Translations under genes and position numbers: made by a program
DNA from: Janibacter anophelis NBRC 107843
GTDB lineage: Bacteria > Actinomycetota > Actinomycetes > Actinomycetales > Dermatophilaceae
Length of the DNA: 59,463 bases
Direction: 5' to 3'
NCBI RefSeq assembly: GCF_001570945.1
Contig: NZ_BCSQ01000015.1
Span: 1 to 59,463, forward strand
In this document: piece by piece, positions 32,501 through 40,862 of the stretch
How the letters are laid out: each line of letters starts with the position of its first letter
Position numbering within the stretch: position 1 is the first letter of the stretch
The notes under the pieces: generated by a model
Told to the model about the DNA's origin: nothing
What the model saw: only the letters and a program-made list of their open reading frames with translations
The model's database searches: none

Positions 32501-32984
32501 GCTCGCCTCCTGGATCCGGCTGCTCGCGCTCACCGCCGCAGGGCAGGACGACGAGGGATGGGAGGCCTCCGCCCTCGGCAAGCCGGCGGGCAAGGCCGCC
32601 AGCCGCGTCACCTACGCCGCGCTGCCACGTGCTGCTGCCCGCTCGCACCTCGCCGCGCTCATCGACCTCTACGTGCTCGGCCAGACCGCGCCCCTGCCGC
32701 TCCCGGTCAAGACCGCGTCCGCGTGGGCGCAGGTCCTGCACCACAAGCCCAACCTCGCCCGCGTCGCCCGGCAGAAGGCGGTCGGCGAGTGGGAGGCGAC
32801 CCTGCTCAAGAACGGCGCCACCATGCCCGGCGAACGTGACGACGCGTGGTGGGGACTCGTCCACGGGAGCGACGCCCCCTTCGACGTGCTGCTCGAGGAC
32901 GCCGCCGGGCCGGGCACCGACCTGGCCACGCTCGCCCCGCGGGTGTGGGGGCCGGCCATCGACAACGTCGGGAGCACGGGATGA
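29571..32984 (+). CDS. recC: RecBCD subunit RecC
   Basis: A 1137-residue RecC, the subunit of the RecBCD helicase-nuclease that splits the duplex and scans for Chi. Typical parts are 'EVVVVPEQGIERWLAQRL' near the start, 'SLFGHTRLAVTEVELLDAL', 'TMTPMRSVPHRVVCLLGM', and the nuclease-like C-terminal region. GTG 29571 is 6 nt after TACGGT, a leaderless layout. A 64-bp palindromic repeat lies inside the gene at 30505-30568. RecC and RecB overlap by 4 nt. Confidence 0.92.
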   Translation: MALHLHRAQRTDTLADGLGELLASPLPDPFAQEVVVVPEQGIERWLAQRLSHRLGTGEGGQDGVCAGVTFLRPRSLVTMLTGRDDDDPWLPQHLVWPLLEVIDASLGQPWCRALSRHLGHGTEPGDLFDVRAGRRYSVALRLARLIHRYGQSRPTMLTDWREGRDTDGTGAAIDADLAWQPELWRRLVAQVDAPPPDVRHAETVARLRELGGSGTPADSGDGLDLPPRLSLFGHTRLAVTEVELLDALAVSRDVHLWLPQPSPDLWERLAPFAQAGVVARVEDRTSDLVRHPLLASLGRDSRELTRVLASSVVEERGRPRPSLEKHGASHLDQRGPTSVLEWLQADIRDDHVPDEAERVARQVPADDRSIQVHACHGPARQVEVLREVLVGLLEDDPTLEPRDVLVMCPDVETYAPLIGAAFGLGDHGTDAEGVDTHPAHRLRVRLADRSLRATNSLLAVADRVVALAGGRLTASEVLDLAASDPVRRRFRLDDDDLATMTRWVGESGIRWGYDQAGRAPFALDVEPQGTWRFGLDRLLLGVAVSADGPLQVGGVMPLDDVGSGSVDLVGRVSELLARLGDGLDRLEGAGTATEWMEGLTETVLSLTDVPTRERWQVGDLQRTLTAAARHATDAVPLRLADVRVLLADQLAGRPSRASFRTGGLTVCTMTPMRSVPHRVVCLLGMDDDSFPRQQVVDGDDVLARRPLTGERDARSEDRQLLLDAVLAARERLVIAYTGADEHSGQPCPPAVPLGELVDAARETTAAPVTVVQHPLQPFDARNLSVGGSGGDQPFSFDRSALLAARASTGPRTEPGRLLTAPLPGRAVDDIALAELIGFFDNPARGFLRQRLGVGVSRETEEVSDRLPIDLDGLEKWAVGERALRARIAGHDPRSIYQAELLRGELPPAGLGEATLEEIGRSVEQLMGQLAQGPPQEPRSVDVEVALPGDRRLTGTVDGVRGLHVVDASYSRLGPKHRLASWIRLLALTAAGQDDEGWEASALGKPAGKAASRVTYAALPRAAARSHLAALIDLYVLGQTAPLPLPVKTASAWAQVLHHKPNLARVARQKAVGEWEATLLKNGATMPGERDDAWWGLVHGSDAPFDVLLEDAAGPGTDLATLAPRVWGPAIDNVGSTG
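30505..30568. repeat. REP-like repeat inside the recC reading frame
   Basis: TGGTCGAGGAGCG (30505-30517) and CGCACCTCGACCA (30556-30568) are inverted ends (12 of 13 match) around CGAGCCTCGAG. It belongs to the family seen at 7991 and 23815, yet it is translated as about 21 residues between the 'HPLLASLGRD' and 'LEWLQADI' motifs of RecC without breaking the frame. Confidence 0.65.
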
Positions 32985-35900
32985 GCGAGCTGACCCCCTT
33001 CGACATCGCGGGCGACCTGCCGACCGGCACGGTCCTGCTCGAGGCGAGCGCCGGCACCGGCAAGACGTGGACGATCGGTGCGCTCGTGGCCCGACACATC
33101 GCCGAAGGTGTCGTGCGGCTCGAGGACATGCTCGTCATCACCTTCGGCCGGGCCGCCTCCCGCGAGATGCGTGAGCGGGTCAGGGAGCACCTGCGGCACG
33201 TCCACCGGCACGTCGCCGACCCGAGCCTGCCGACCGACGACCCGGTCGTCATGCTGCTGCGCGACGGCAGCGCCGACGAGGTCGCCGAGCGCGCCCGGCG
33301 GCTGCGTGACGCACTGACGCACTTCGACGCGGCGACGATCGCGACGACCCACCAGTTCTGTCAGCTCGTGCTGCGCGGCCTGGGCGTGGCCGGCGACTCC
33401 GACCCGCACTCGCGGCTCGTCGAGGACCTGTCGGACCTGCGGGACGAGGTCGTCGACGACCTCTACGTCCGCGGCTTCGCGAAGGGGGGTCCCCCCGCCT
33501 TCTCCCGCCAGCGCGCCGGCGAGATCGCCCGCGCGGTCACGGAGAACCCGCACGCCGAGCTCGACCCGAGCGCCCTCGACGGCGACGGGGCCGACGCGCG
33601 CAGCCTGCGCTTCGCCCACCTCGTGCGCGCCGAACTCGACCGACGCAAGCGCCGGCTCGGGGTGCTCGGGTACGACGACCTGCTCTCGCACCTGGCCGCC
33701 GCCCTCGAGGACGAGGACTCCCCCGCGCGCGAGCGGATGCGCCAACGGTGGCGGGTGGTGCTCGTCGACGAGTTCCAGGACACCGACCCGGTGCAGTGGC
33801 AGATCCTCGACCGCGCCTTCTCCGGACACAGCACCCTCGTGCTCATCGGCGACCCGAAGCAGGCGATCTACGGGTTCCGCGGTGGCGACGTCGACACCTA
33901 TCTCACCGCCTCGGAGACGGCGACGACCCGCCACACCCTCGCGGTCAACCACCGCTCCGACGGACCGCTCGTGCGCAGCCTCGGGGTCCTGCTCGGAAGC
34001 GCCCAGCTCGGCGACGAGCAGATCGTCGTGCACCCGGTGAGTGCGGCGCGCACCGACTCCCGCCTGGCTGTCGCCGAGGGCGTGGCGCCCGACGGGCTGC
34101 TGGCTCCCGTGCGCCTGCGGGTCGTCCCGACCGAACGCGTCCAGGCTCCCGGCGAGAGCTCGGTGCCGATCGGCAGGGTGCGCCCGCTCGTCGCCGCCGA
34201 CTGCGCCGCCGAGATCACCCGCCTGCTCGCGGGGCGCACGACCTTCGACGGGCGACCGCTGCGCGCGGGCGACGTCGCCGTGCTCGCCCACACCCGCCGC
34301 CAGCTCGACGAGGTGCGCTCCGCCCTGACCGCCGTCGGGCTGCGCTCGGTCATCGTCTCGAGCGACAGCATCTACGACTCACCGGCCGCCAGCGCGTGGC
34401 TGACCCTGCTCGAGGCGATGGAGCTGACCCACCGCCCGGAGCGGGTGCGCGCGGCCGCGCTGACCCCCTTCGTCGGGCTGGGTGCACGCGATCTGGACGC
34501 GGGCGGCGACGACGTCACCGAAGAGGTCGCCCACCGGCTGCGGACCTGGGCCGCGCTGCTCGGTCGGCGCGGGGTCGCCGCCGTGCTCGCCGCCGCGACC
34601 GCCGACGGGCTCGACGCGCGGGTCCTCGCCCGCACCGACGGCGAGCGCCTGCTCACCGACCTGCGGCACATCGGCGAGACCCTCCACCAGCGGGTCGTGA
34701 CCGAGGGCGACGGCCTCGCTTCGCTCACCGCGTGGCTGCGCGAGCGCATGGGCGCCACGCGCAAGGAGGAGCGCGCCCGCCGCCTCGACAGCGACGCCGA
34801 CGCGGTGCACCTCGCGACGATCCACGCGAGCAAGGGGCTGCAGTACCCCGTCGTCATGCTCCCCTTCGTCTGCGACCGGTGGCTGCCGCGGCCGGACGTG
34901 CTGCACTTCCACCGGGCCGACCGCACCCGCTGTCTCGACATCGGGATCGACTCCGACCCCGGGCGCCGCGACCGGCTCGACCGGGCCGCCGCGGAGGAGA
35001 GCGGCGAGTCGCTCCGGCTGCTCTACGTCGCGATGACCCGCGCGCAGAGCCAGGTCGTCACGTGGTGGTTCCCCTCCGCCAAGAACACCGGTCCGTCATC
35101 ACTGCACCGAGTGCTCCTCGGACGGTCGCAGGGGCAGGGGCCGGTGCCGCGCACCCACCCGGTGCCCGGAGACGCGACCCTGCAGGACCAGGTGACCGAC
35201 TGGGAGCGCCGCGGCGCGCTGCGCGTCGAGTACGTCGACCAGCCCTCGCCCGTGTCGCTCGACCGCCCTGCGTCCGCCCCGGAGCTCGCGGTACGCGGAT
35301 TCAGCCGCACGGTCGATGACACGTGGCGACGCACCTCGTACACCGCGCTCACCCGGCCCCTCGACGACGTCCCGCGCCCCAGTGCCGAGGACCTCGTCGC
35401 GAGCGAGCCGGAGGTCGGTGGCCGGGAGGACGACGAGGGCGCGACTCCGGTCGTCGAGCCGCTCGCCCCCTCCACACAGGACGAAGGGGGCGCCCCACCC
35501 TCCGAGGACCACGTCCCGTCACCCATGGCACAACTGCCGGTCGGCGCGGGCTTCGGCTCGCTCGTGCACGCGGTGCTCGAGGAGGCCGACGCCCAGGCTC
35601 CCGACCTGCTCGCCGAGCTGCGCGCGCACGTGGACGAGCAGATCGTCCAGTGGCCGGTGCCCGAGCTGGACCGTGACGAGCTGGCCGCCTCGCTCGTGCA
35701 GGTCGTCGACACGCCCCTCGGGCCGCTCGCCCCGGGCACGACGCTGCGCGACATCGCGGCGCGGGACCGACTGTGCGAGATGGAGTTCGAGCTGCCGCTC
35801 GGGGGTGGGGACGCGGCCCCCGGCAACGCGTCTGGCTTGACGGACGGGGAGGCCGTGCTCGGCGACCTCGCTGGGCTCATGCGGGCGCACCTGCCGGCCG

Positions 35901-36460
35901 ACGACCCCGTGCTGCCCTTCGCCGAGGTCCTCGACGACCCCGTGCTGGGCGACCAGGCGCTGCGCGGTTACCTCACCGGGTCGGTCGACGTCGTGCTCCG
36001 CGTCGGTGAGCGCCACCTCGTCGTCGACTACAAGACCAACTGGCTCGGGCCGGTCGACACCCCGCTCACCACGGCCCACTACGACCCGACGGCTCTGCGC
36101 GAGGCGATGAACCACTCGTCCTACCCGCTCCAGGCGATCCTCTACGGCGTCGTGCTGCACCGATTCCTGCGGTGGCGGTTGCCGGGATACGACCCGGCGG
36201 TCCACTTCGGCGGGGTGCTCTACCTCTACCTGCGGGGGATGGCCGGGCCGGACACCCCCGTGATCGACGGTCATCCGACCGGCGTCTTTTCCTGGCAGCC
36301 GCCGATGGCCCTCATCGAGGGTGTGTCCGACCTGCTCGACGGGCGACGCCCGGGCACCGGGGACGCGGGTGCTACCGCGACCGCGGGTGCCACCACCACG
36401 AGCGCGGGGGGCACCGCCGCAGGCGCGCCCTCCGCCGAGCCGTCCGAGGAGACCCGATGA
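32981..36460 (+). CDS. recB: RecBCD subunit RecB (helicase-nuclease)
   Basis: A 1159-residue RecB: UvrD-like 3'-5' helicase with Walker A 'LEASAGTGKTWTIGA' (near 20-34), motif II 'VVLVDEFQDTDPVQWQIL', then a C-terminal nuclease with 'VHAVLEEAD' and the active-site 'HLVVDYKTNWLG'. All motifs for an active nuclease are visible. The last 30 or so residues are Ala/Thr/Gly-rich. It overlaps recC and recD by 4 nt each, so the three subunits are translated in step. Confidence 0.95.
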   Translation: MSELTPFDIAGDLPTGTVLLEASAGTGKTWTIGALVARHIAEGVVRLEDMLVITFGRAASREMRERVREHLRHVHRHVADPSLPTDDPVVMLLRDGSADEVAERARRLRDALTHFDAATIATTHQFCQLVLRGLGVAGDSDPHSRLVEDLSDLRDEVVDDLYVRGFAKGGPPAFSRQRAGEIARAVTENPHAELDPSALDGDGADARSLRFAHLVRAELDRRKRRLGVLGYDDLLSHLAAALEDEDSPARERMRQRWRVVLVDEFQDTDPVQWQILDRAFSGHSTLVLIGDPKQAIYGFRGGDVDTYLTASETATTRHTLAVNHRSDGPLVRSLGVLLGSAQLGDEQIVVHPVSAARTDSRLAVAEGVAPDGLLAPVRLRVVPTERVQAPGESSVPIGRVRPLVAADCAAEITRLLAGRTTFDGRPLRAGDVAVLAHTRRQLDEVRSALTAVGLRSVIVSSDSIYDSPAASAWLTLLEAMELTHRPERVRAAALTPFVGLGARDLDAGGDDVTEEVAHRLRTWAALLGRRGVAAVLAAATADGLDARVLARTDGERLLTDLRHIGETLHQRVVTEGDGLASLTAWLRERMGATRKEERARRLDSDADAVHLATIHASKGLQYPVVMLPFVCDRWLPRPDVLHFHRADRTRCLDIGIDSDPGRRDRLDRAAAEESGESLRLLYVAMTRAQSQVVTWWFPSAKNTGPSSLHRVLLGRSQGQGPVPRTHPVPGDATLQDQVTDWERRGALRVEYVDQPSPVSLDRPASAPELAVRGFSRTVDDTWRRTSYTALTRPLDDVPRPSAEDLVASEPEVGGREDDEGATPVVEPLAPSTQDEGGAPPSEDHVPSPMAQLPVGAGFGSLVHAVLEEADAQAPDLLAELRAHVDEQIVQWPVPELDRDELAASLVQVVDTPLGPLAPGTTLRDIAARDRLCEMEFELPLGGGDAAPGNASGLTDGEAVLGDLAGLMRAHLPADDPVLPFAEVLDDPVLGDQALRGYLTGSVDVVLRVGERHLVVDYKTNWLGPVDTPLTTAHYDPTALREAMNHSSYPLQAILYGVVLHRFLRWRLPGYDPAVHFGGVLYLYLRGMAGPDTPVIDGHPTGVFSWQPPMALIEGVSDLLDGRRPGTGDAGATATAGATTTSAGGTAAGAPSAEPSEETR

Positions 36461-38388
36461 CCGAGACCCTCGACCGTCACGACCGCCGACTCGCACTGTC
36501 CGCGACCGGCGAGCTCGCCCGACTCAACGCGGCAGGCATCCTCGAGTCCGCAGACGTCCACGTCGCCAGCCGGCTCGCCGAGCTCGTGCACGAGACGGAC
36601 ACGCTCGTGCAGGTCACGCTGGCCCTCGTCGTCCGGGCGGCCCGCGAGGGGTCGACGAGCCTGGACCCGCACCACGCCCGCGAGTTGCTGCTCGAGGAGG
36701 TCTCCACCCCAGCGCGCATGTCCCCGGGCACATGCACGGAGGGGGAGGCTGCAACGCGCATTTCCCCGGGCACATGCGCGGAGGGGGAGGCTGCAACGCG
36801 CATGTCCCCGGGGAAATGCGCGGATGGGGGCGTCGGGACCGCCAAGGGCGCACCGGTCGAGACCACGCCGGCCGAGGGCACGGGCGACGACCTGCCAGAC
36901 GACACCGCGTGGCTCGAGCGGGTGCGCGAGAGCGCGCTCGCGCGTGCGGGTGTCATCGTCGTCGAGCACGGCCTGGTCCACCTCGACCGTTATCACCGCG
37001 AGGAGGTGCAGGTCGCGGACGACCTGCGCCGCCGCAGCCAGGGGCAGCAACCGACCGTCGACGAGGCCGTCCTCGAGGCCGGTCTGGATCGGGTCTTCCC
37101 CGGTGCGAGCTGGGCCGAGCAGCGCGCCGCCGTGCGCACCGCCGCGGGTCGGCTGACGACCGTCCTCGCCGGTGGCCCCGGCACGGGCAAGACCTCGACG
37201 GTCGCCGGCCTGCTCACCCTGCTCCTCGAGCAGGCCGAGGTCCGTGGCCACCGCCCACGCATCGCCCTGGCGGCACCGACCGGCAAGGCCGCTGCGCGGC
37301 TGCGCGAGTCCGTCCTCGGGTCGGTCGTCGACTGGCCGGCATCCGACCGTGAGCGCCTCGGCGCCGACATCGAGGCGGTGACGATCCACCGGCTCCTCGG
37401 CTGGCGCCCCGACAGCGGCAATCGATTCCGCCGGGACCGCGGCAACCCCCTCCCCCACGACATCGTCGTCGTCGATGAGGCGTCGATGCTTTCGCTGACC
37501 CTCACTGCACGGCTGCTCGAGGCCCTGCGCCCGACGACGCGTCTGCTGCTCGTCGGCGACCCCGACCAGTTGGCCTCCGTCGAGGCCGGCGCGGTCCTCG
37601 CGGACCTCGTCGCGGGCTACGGCGACGACGGGCCGGTCGTGCGGCTGAGCACCTCGCACAGGTTCGGCGCCGAGATCGGCGAGCTCGCCGAGGCCGTGCG
37701 CACGGGTGACGCCGACCGGGTCATCGGACTACTCGCCTCCGCCAGGCCGGGCGGGCCGGTCGAGCACCTGGCCGTCGACGACGTGCTCGCCGCCGACGAG
37801 GCCCTGCGACAGCGCCTGCTCGAGCACGCCACCAGCCTGCGCGACCTCGCCCTGCGCAGCCGCCACGCCGACGCGCTGCGCGCCCTCGGCGAGCACCGTC
37901 TCCTGTGCGCGCACCGCGACGGTCCCTGGGGCGTCGGCCCGTGGAACGACCGCGTGGAGCGCTGGCTCGCCGAGACCTCCGAGTACGCCGGTCGCCAGAT
38001 GCTCGGCCGACCGCTCCTCGTCACGACCAACGACCGCGGCCTCGGTCTCTACAACGGCGACACGGGCGTGATGTCACTGCGCCCCGAGGACGGACGGGTC
38101 GTCGGCGTCTTCGGCGAGCCCGACGCACCACAGGTCCACGCCGCCTCCACCCTCGGGGAGGTCGACACCGCGCACGCGATGACGATCCACAAGAGCCAGG
38201 GCAGCCAGGCTCGATCGATCACCGTCCTGCTGCCCGACGCCGACTCGCGGCTGCTGACCCGCGAGCTGCTCTACACCGCCATCACGCGAGCCCAGGAGTC
38301 CGTCACCCTCGTCGGCTCCGAGGAGGCCGTGCGCGCGGCCGTCACCCGTCGCACCCAGCGCGCGACCGGGCTGCGCCACCGCGTCTGA
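36457..38388 (+). CDS. recD: RecBCD subunit RecD (5'-3' helicase)
   Basis: A 643-residue RecD with Walker A 'VLAGGPGTGKTSTVAGLL', DEAD-like 'IVVVDEASMLSLTL' and the C-terminal 'LLYTAITRAQESVTLVGS' helicase motif. The linker after the N-terminal domain (about residues 86-128) is made of three in-frame 14-residue repeats of the type 'RMSPGTCTEGEAAT', coded by the palindromic 42-bp repeat. These add Cys and Pro residues not expected in RecD. Last gene of recC-recB-recD. Confidence 0.92.
   Translation: MTETLDRHDRRLALSATGELARLNAAGILESADVHVASRLAELVHETDTLVQVTLALVVRAAREGSTSLDPHHARELLLEEVSTPARMSPGTCTEGEAATRISPGTCAEGEAATRMSPGKCADGGVGTAKGAPVETTPAEGTGDDLPDDTAWLERVRESALARAGVIVVEHGLVHLDRYHREEVQVADDLRRRSQGQQPTVDEAVLEAGLDRVFPGASWAEQRAAVRTAAGRLTTVLAGGPGTGKTSTVAGLLTLLLEQAEVRGHRPRIALAAPTGKAAARLRESVLGSVVDWPASDRERLGADIEAVTIHRLLGWRPDSGNRFRRDRGNPLPHDIVVVDEASMLSLTLTARLLEALRPTTRLLLVGDPDQLASVEAGAVLADLVAGYGDDGPVVRLSTSHRFGAEIGELAEAVRTGDADRVIGLLASARPGGPVEHLAVDDVLAADEALRQRLLEHATSLRDLALRSRHADALRALGEHRLLCAHRDGPWGVGPWNDRVERWLAETSEYAGRQMLGRPLLVTTNDRGLGLYNGDTGVMSLRPEDGRVVGVFGEPDAPQVHAASTLGEVDTAHAMTIHKSQGSQARSITVLLPDADSRLLTRELLYTAITRAQESVTLVGSEEAVRAAVTRRTQRATGLRHRV
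36714..36837. repeat. Three 42-bp tandem repeats inside recD, each with the CCCGGG palindrome
   Basis: Units start with GCGCAT at 36714, 36756 and 36798, 42 bp apart (14 codons). Each holds the CGCGCAT...CCCGGG...ATGCGCG palindrome and, in the first two, the tail GGAGGGGGAGGCTGCAAC. The period keeps the frame, and the peptide repeats as R-M/I-SPG-T/K-C. The same palindrome lies between genes elsewhere in the window. Confidence 0.92.
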
Positions 38389-38404
38389 CGTCCTGCGACC
38401 TGCG

Positions 38405-38890
38405 CTACTCCGAGTACAGGACCCGCAGCTCCTCGAGCACGACGGGCATGTCCGTGGCGAAGCCCCGGTCATGGCTCGCGTGCTGCGTGAAGAAGTCCTC
38501 GTGCACCCGTCGCCAGAACTCGAGGGACCGGTCGCCTTCCCCTTCGGCCGTGGCGTGCTCCGCGTCCACCTCGTCGAAGGGAACGGTCCGCACCCGCGAG
38601 GTCACGACGAGTGCCCGCGGCCGGCCCTCCCCGTCCGTCACGATGCCGAGCGTGCCCTCGGTGGGGAGGTCCTCCCCTTCGGCCTCGTAGTCCCACAACG
38701 CGGAGGCGGTCGCGGTCTTGGTCCCCGCGAGGACCAGCTCGAGCAGCTCGTCCGCCTGCTCCGGCGTCGCGCCGAAGGCCCAGGCCGGCGGCCTGAGGAC
38801 CGCGAGCTGGTTGACGCCCATGTAGGAGGGGACGGACGCGAGGTCCGCATGCTGCTGCGCGCGCTGCCAGAAGGCCTCGATGTCGTCCAT
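38405..38890 (-). CDS. ASCH-domain protein
   Basis: A 161-residue cytoplasmic protein with an ASCH (PUA-like, RNA-binding) domain: 'LELVLAGTKTATASALWDYE' and 'GIVTDGEGRPRALVVTSRVR' carry the conserved Gly-Thr-Lys-Thr-Ala and beta strands; 'SLEFWRRVHEDFF' closes the fold. The cellular RNA partner is unknown; some relatives hydrolyse modified cytidines. It starts at 38890 (MDDIEAFWQRA) and converges on recD with a 16-bp gap. Confidence 0.85.
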   Translation of the reverse strand: MDDIEAFWQRAQQHADLASVPSYMGVNQLAVLRPPAWAFGATPEQADELLELVLAGTKTATASALWDYEAEGEDLPTEGTLGIVTDGEGRPRALVVTSRVRTVPFDEVDAEHATAEGEGDRSLEFWRRVHEDFFTQHASHDRGFATDMPVVLEELRVLYSE

Positions 38891-38967
38891 CTGCCCATCA
38901 TGCCCCCGGACACGCGTCGAGGACGCGGCCACGGGCCACGTCCTCGACCGGAGAGGTCAGCGCTCGA

Positions 38968-39474
38968 TCAGAACGAGCGGCACTGACCCTCCTTGTCGGC
39001 CTTGACGACGTTGTACTTGCCAGCGGGGGCCGGGCGGTTGTTCTTGCACTGCAGGTTGCCGTCGACGCGGTTGCTCCAGATGTTCTTCGACCAGGCGTAG
39101 TTGTCGAAGACCTGGATGTCACCGTCGACGGTGTTGCGACGGATGTTCATGCCCTTGCCCTTCTCGGCCTGGGTGTTGCCCTCGACGTCGGAGAAGGTGA
39201 CGGTGAGCCAGCGGTGGCCCTGGGTCTGGATGTTGCCATCGACGCTGACGTAGGTGGCGCTGAGGTAGGAGTCGTAGTTGACCTTGACGTTGCCCTTGAC
39301 CCGGGTGCCCCGCAGCTTGCAGGTGGCGCCCTTGGGCACGGTGACGTTGTCCACCGTGACCGCGCCGATGGTCCCGCGGCAGGTGCGGTCCGAGGCGGAG
39401 GCGGTGGGGGCCGTGGCGACCGCCGCGGTGAGGAGCAGCCCGGAGGCGGCGATCGTGGAGAGAAGACGCTTCAT
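38968..39474 (-). CDS. Secreted repeat protein, probable beta-helix
   Basis: A 168-residue exported protein. Residues 1-28 are a clear signal peptide ('MKRLLSTIAASGLLLTAAVA', cut after TASA). The mature part has loose beta repeats of the form 'V-x-G-N-x-x', such as 'VKGNVKVNYDS', 'VDGNIQTQG' and 'VDGDIQVFDN', with four Cys; this is like polymer-forming or beta-helix proteins. Function unknown. The start has AAAGG 10 nt upstream. It lies in the same direction as the secreted peptidase at 39686. Confidence 0.7.
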   Translation of the reverse strand: MKRLLSTIAASGLLLTAAVATAPTASASDRTCRGTIGAVTVDNVTVPKGATCKLRGTRVKGNVKVNYDSYLSATYVSVDGNIQTQGHRWLTVTFSDVEGNTQAEKGKGMNIRRNTVDGDIQVFDNYAWSKNIWSNRVDGNLQCKNNRPAPAGKYNVVKADKEGQCRSF

Positions 39475-39620
39475 GGTGGCGTACCTTTGAGCATCCGGGC
39501 CCGCCCCTGCGGCTGGCCTCGTGGATGAATCTAGGGAGGATCGGTGAAGCCACCATGAACCGATCATGAGGACCCCTTCATCATCGCGAGGGGCCCGCAC
39601 CCCGCTCGTGGACGGCACGA

Positions 39621-39661
39621 CGCCCCCTTCGCCCGGGGAGGAAATCCGGACGAAGGGGGCG
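39621..39661 (-). terminator. Terminator hairpin built from two opposed CGAAGGGGG motifs
   Basis: CGCCCCCTTCG (39621-39631) and CGAAGGGGGCG (39651-39661) form an 11-bp perfect stem, with a 19-nt loop that can pair further (CCGG). It lies 25 bp past the stop of the secreted peptidase (minus strand). The arms are the dispersed 9-mer plus CG. Confidence 0.8.
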
Positions 39662-39685
39662 CCGCTCACGCACCCGAGCGGTCGC

Positions 39686-40480
39686 TCAGGAGCCGTACAC
39701 CGAGCGGATGCCCTCGCGGTCCGCTGAGGTCATGCTCAGGTCATCGCTCGTGCCGTTGCACTGCGGGTAGTGCATGATCGACGACGAGTCGTAGGGCGTC
39801 AGCGGACGCCAGTTGTTGTCCTCGAAGCAGGTGCCCGCCTCGGGCCGGGTGTGCTCGTGGCGGAAGCCGAGGGTGTGGCCGAGCTCGTGGGCCATGATGT
39901 TGCTCGGGGTCCACGACCCGGCGTTGAAGAGCTGGCTCGTCGAGACGAGGACATTGCGCTGCCGCTTCGGGGTGCTGGGGAAGAAGGCGCGGGCGATGTA
40001 GCTCTTCGTCCTGGTCGGCTCGACGGAGAAGAGGACGTTGTTGTTGCGGGTGGTGCACTTGCCGTCCTGCGCGGCGACGTACGTGAAGTCGACGCCGGAG
40101 CTGGCGGCCTCCCACTGGGCGGCGCCGCTGGCCATGGCGTCGCGGACCCGGGCGTGGTCCGAGCCGAACTTCGTGCTGACGCAGTAGGTGAGGTTCTTCG
40201 CCTGGCTGGCGGACCAGACGTCGTCCTTGCCGTAGACCGTGTTGACGACGAGGTTGGCCTCGTGCGACGGCTCCACCAGACCCTGGTAGAAATCGCGCAG
40301 CTGCCGCTCCCCGGAGACCGGGATGTCCCCGTTGACGATGTACTGGCGGTCCTCGTCCTGGAGGGTCTGCGTCTTGAACTCCTGGTAGGTCGGCTCCTCG
40401 GTCTCACCCGCGTGGACGACGCTCGTCGCCCCCAGGGAGACGGTGGCGGCCAGGGCCAGGACGGTGGCGGAACGCTTCAT
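39686..40480 (-). CDS. Secreted metzincin-type metallopeptidase (M57-like)
   Basis: A 264-residue secreted protease. Signal peptide: 'MKRSATVLALAATVSLGATS', cut near VHA (residue 24). The zinc motif is 'HELGHTLGFRHEHTRPEA', an extended HExxHxxGxxH, and the Met-turn is 'SSIMHYPQC', so it is a metzincin, closest to the HEIGH/M57 or astacin-like groups. ATG 40480 was chosen (GAAGGG 8 nt upstream); GTG 40489 is the alternative. It acts outside the cell; the substrate is unknown. Confidence 0.85.
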   Translation of the reverse strand: MKRSATVLALAATVSLGATSVVHAGETEEPTYQEFKTQTLQDEDRQYIVNGDIPVSGERQLRDFYQGLVEPSHEANLVVNTVYGKDDVWSASQAKNLTYCVSTKFGSDHARVRDAMASGAAQWEAASSGVDFTYVAAQDGKCTTRNNNVLFSVEPTRTKSYIARAFFPSTPKRQRNVLVSTSQLFNAGSWTPSNIMAHELGHTLGFRHEHTRPEAGTCFEDNNWRPLTPYDSSSIMHYPQCNGTSDDLSMTSADREGIRSVYGS

Positions 40481-40862
40481 TCGATGCACCCTTCGGTCGG
40501 TCCGGGGCGCGGTCGCGCCGGCCGGGTGAAGGGAATGTACGGCCGCGGCAGGGCCCGTTCGACCAGACTTCGGTCAGGGTATGCACCGGATCCTTCCGGA
40601 CTTTCGTCAGGAGGTTCCCGCGGACACAGGATGCCCCCTTCGCACCGGGGAGGAGATCCGTGCGAAGGGGGCATCCATCAGGGGTGGTCCCGGGGCCAGG
40701 GAGCCTCGGAACCGGGGCGGTCGGGACCCCCTCGCGGTCCGTCCGACCCCTCACCTCGACGCTAGACGAGGACCTCGTCACGACTCCATCCCCGGGGCGT
40801 CAGGGATCGGACAGCAACCGTGCGGACTTGGTCAGATCGGCATCCGCGGGGTCGAAGGGGGG
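40481..40862. other. Intergenic region upstream of the secreted peptidase
   Basis: This 382-bp gap has no convincing gene. It holds the peptidase promoter side (a TACATT box on the minus strand near 40535), one strong hairpin made of two opposed CGAAGGGGG motifs (40631-40674), and a further motif copy at 40853-40861 just past the LLM gene stop. Confidence 0.5.
40631..40674. terminator. Terminator-like hairpin built from opposed CGAAGGGGG motifs
   Basis: ATGCCCCCTTCGCAC (40631-40645) and GTGCGAAGGGGGCAT (40660-40674) pair perfectly over 15 bp with a 14-nt loop. It lies about 190 bp past the LLM gene stop. It is the second pair in this window built exactly on the dispersed 9-mer. Confidence 0.75.

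Noticed and set aside
36714-36837. recD repeats as a sign of a pseudogene
   Set aside because: The frame is intact, the period is a multiple of three, and all helicase motifs follow.
39621-40674. Opposed motifs around the secreted peptidase gene as ends of an insertion element
   Set aside because: No transposase between them, no target duplication seen, and each pair forms its own compact hairpin.
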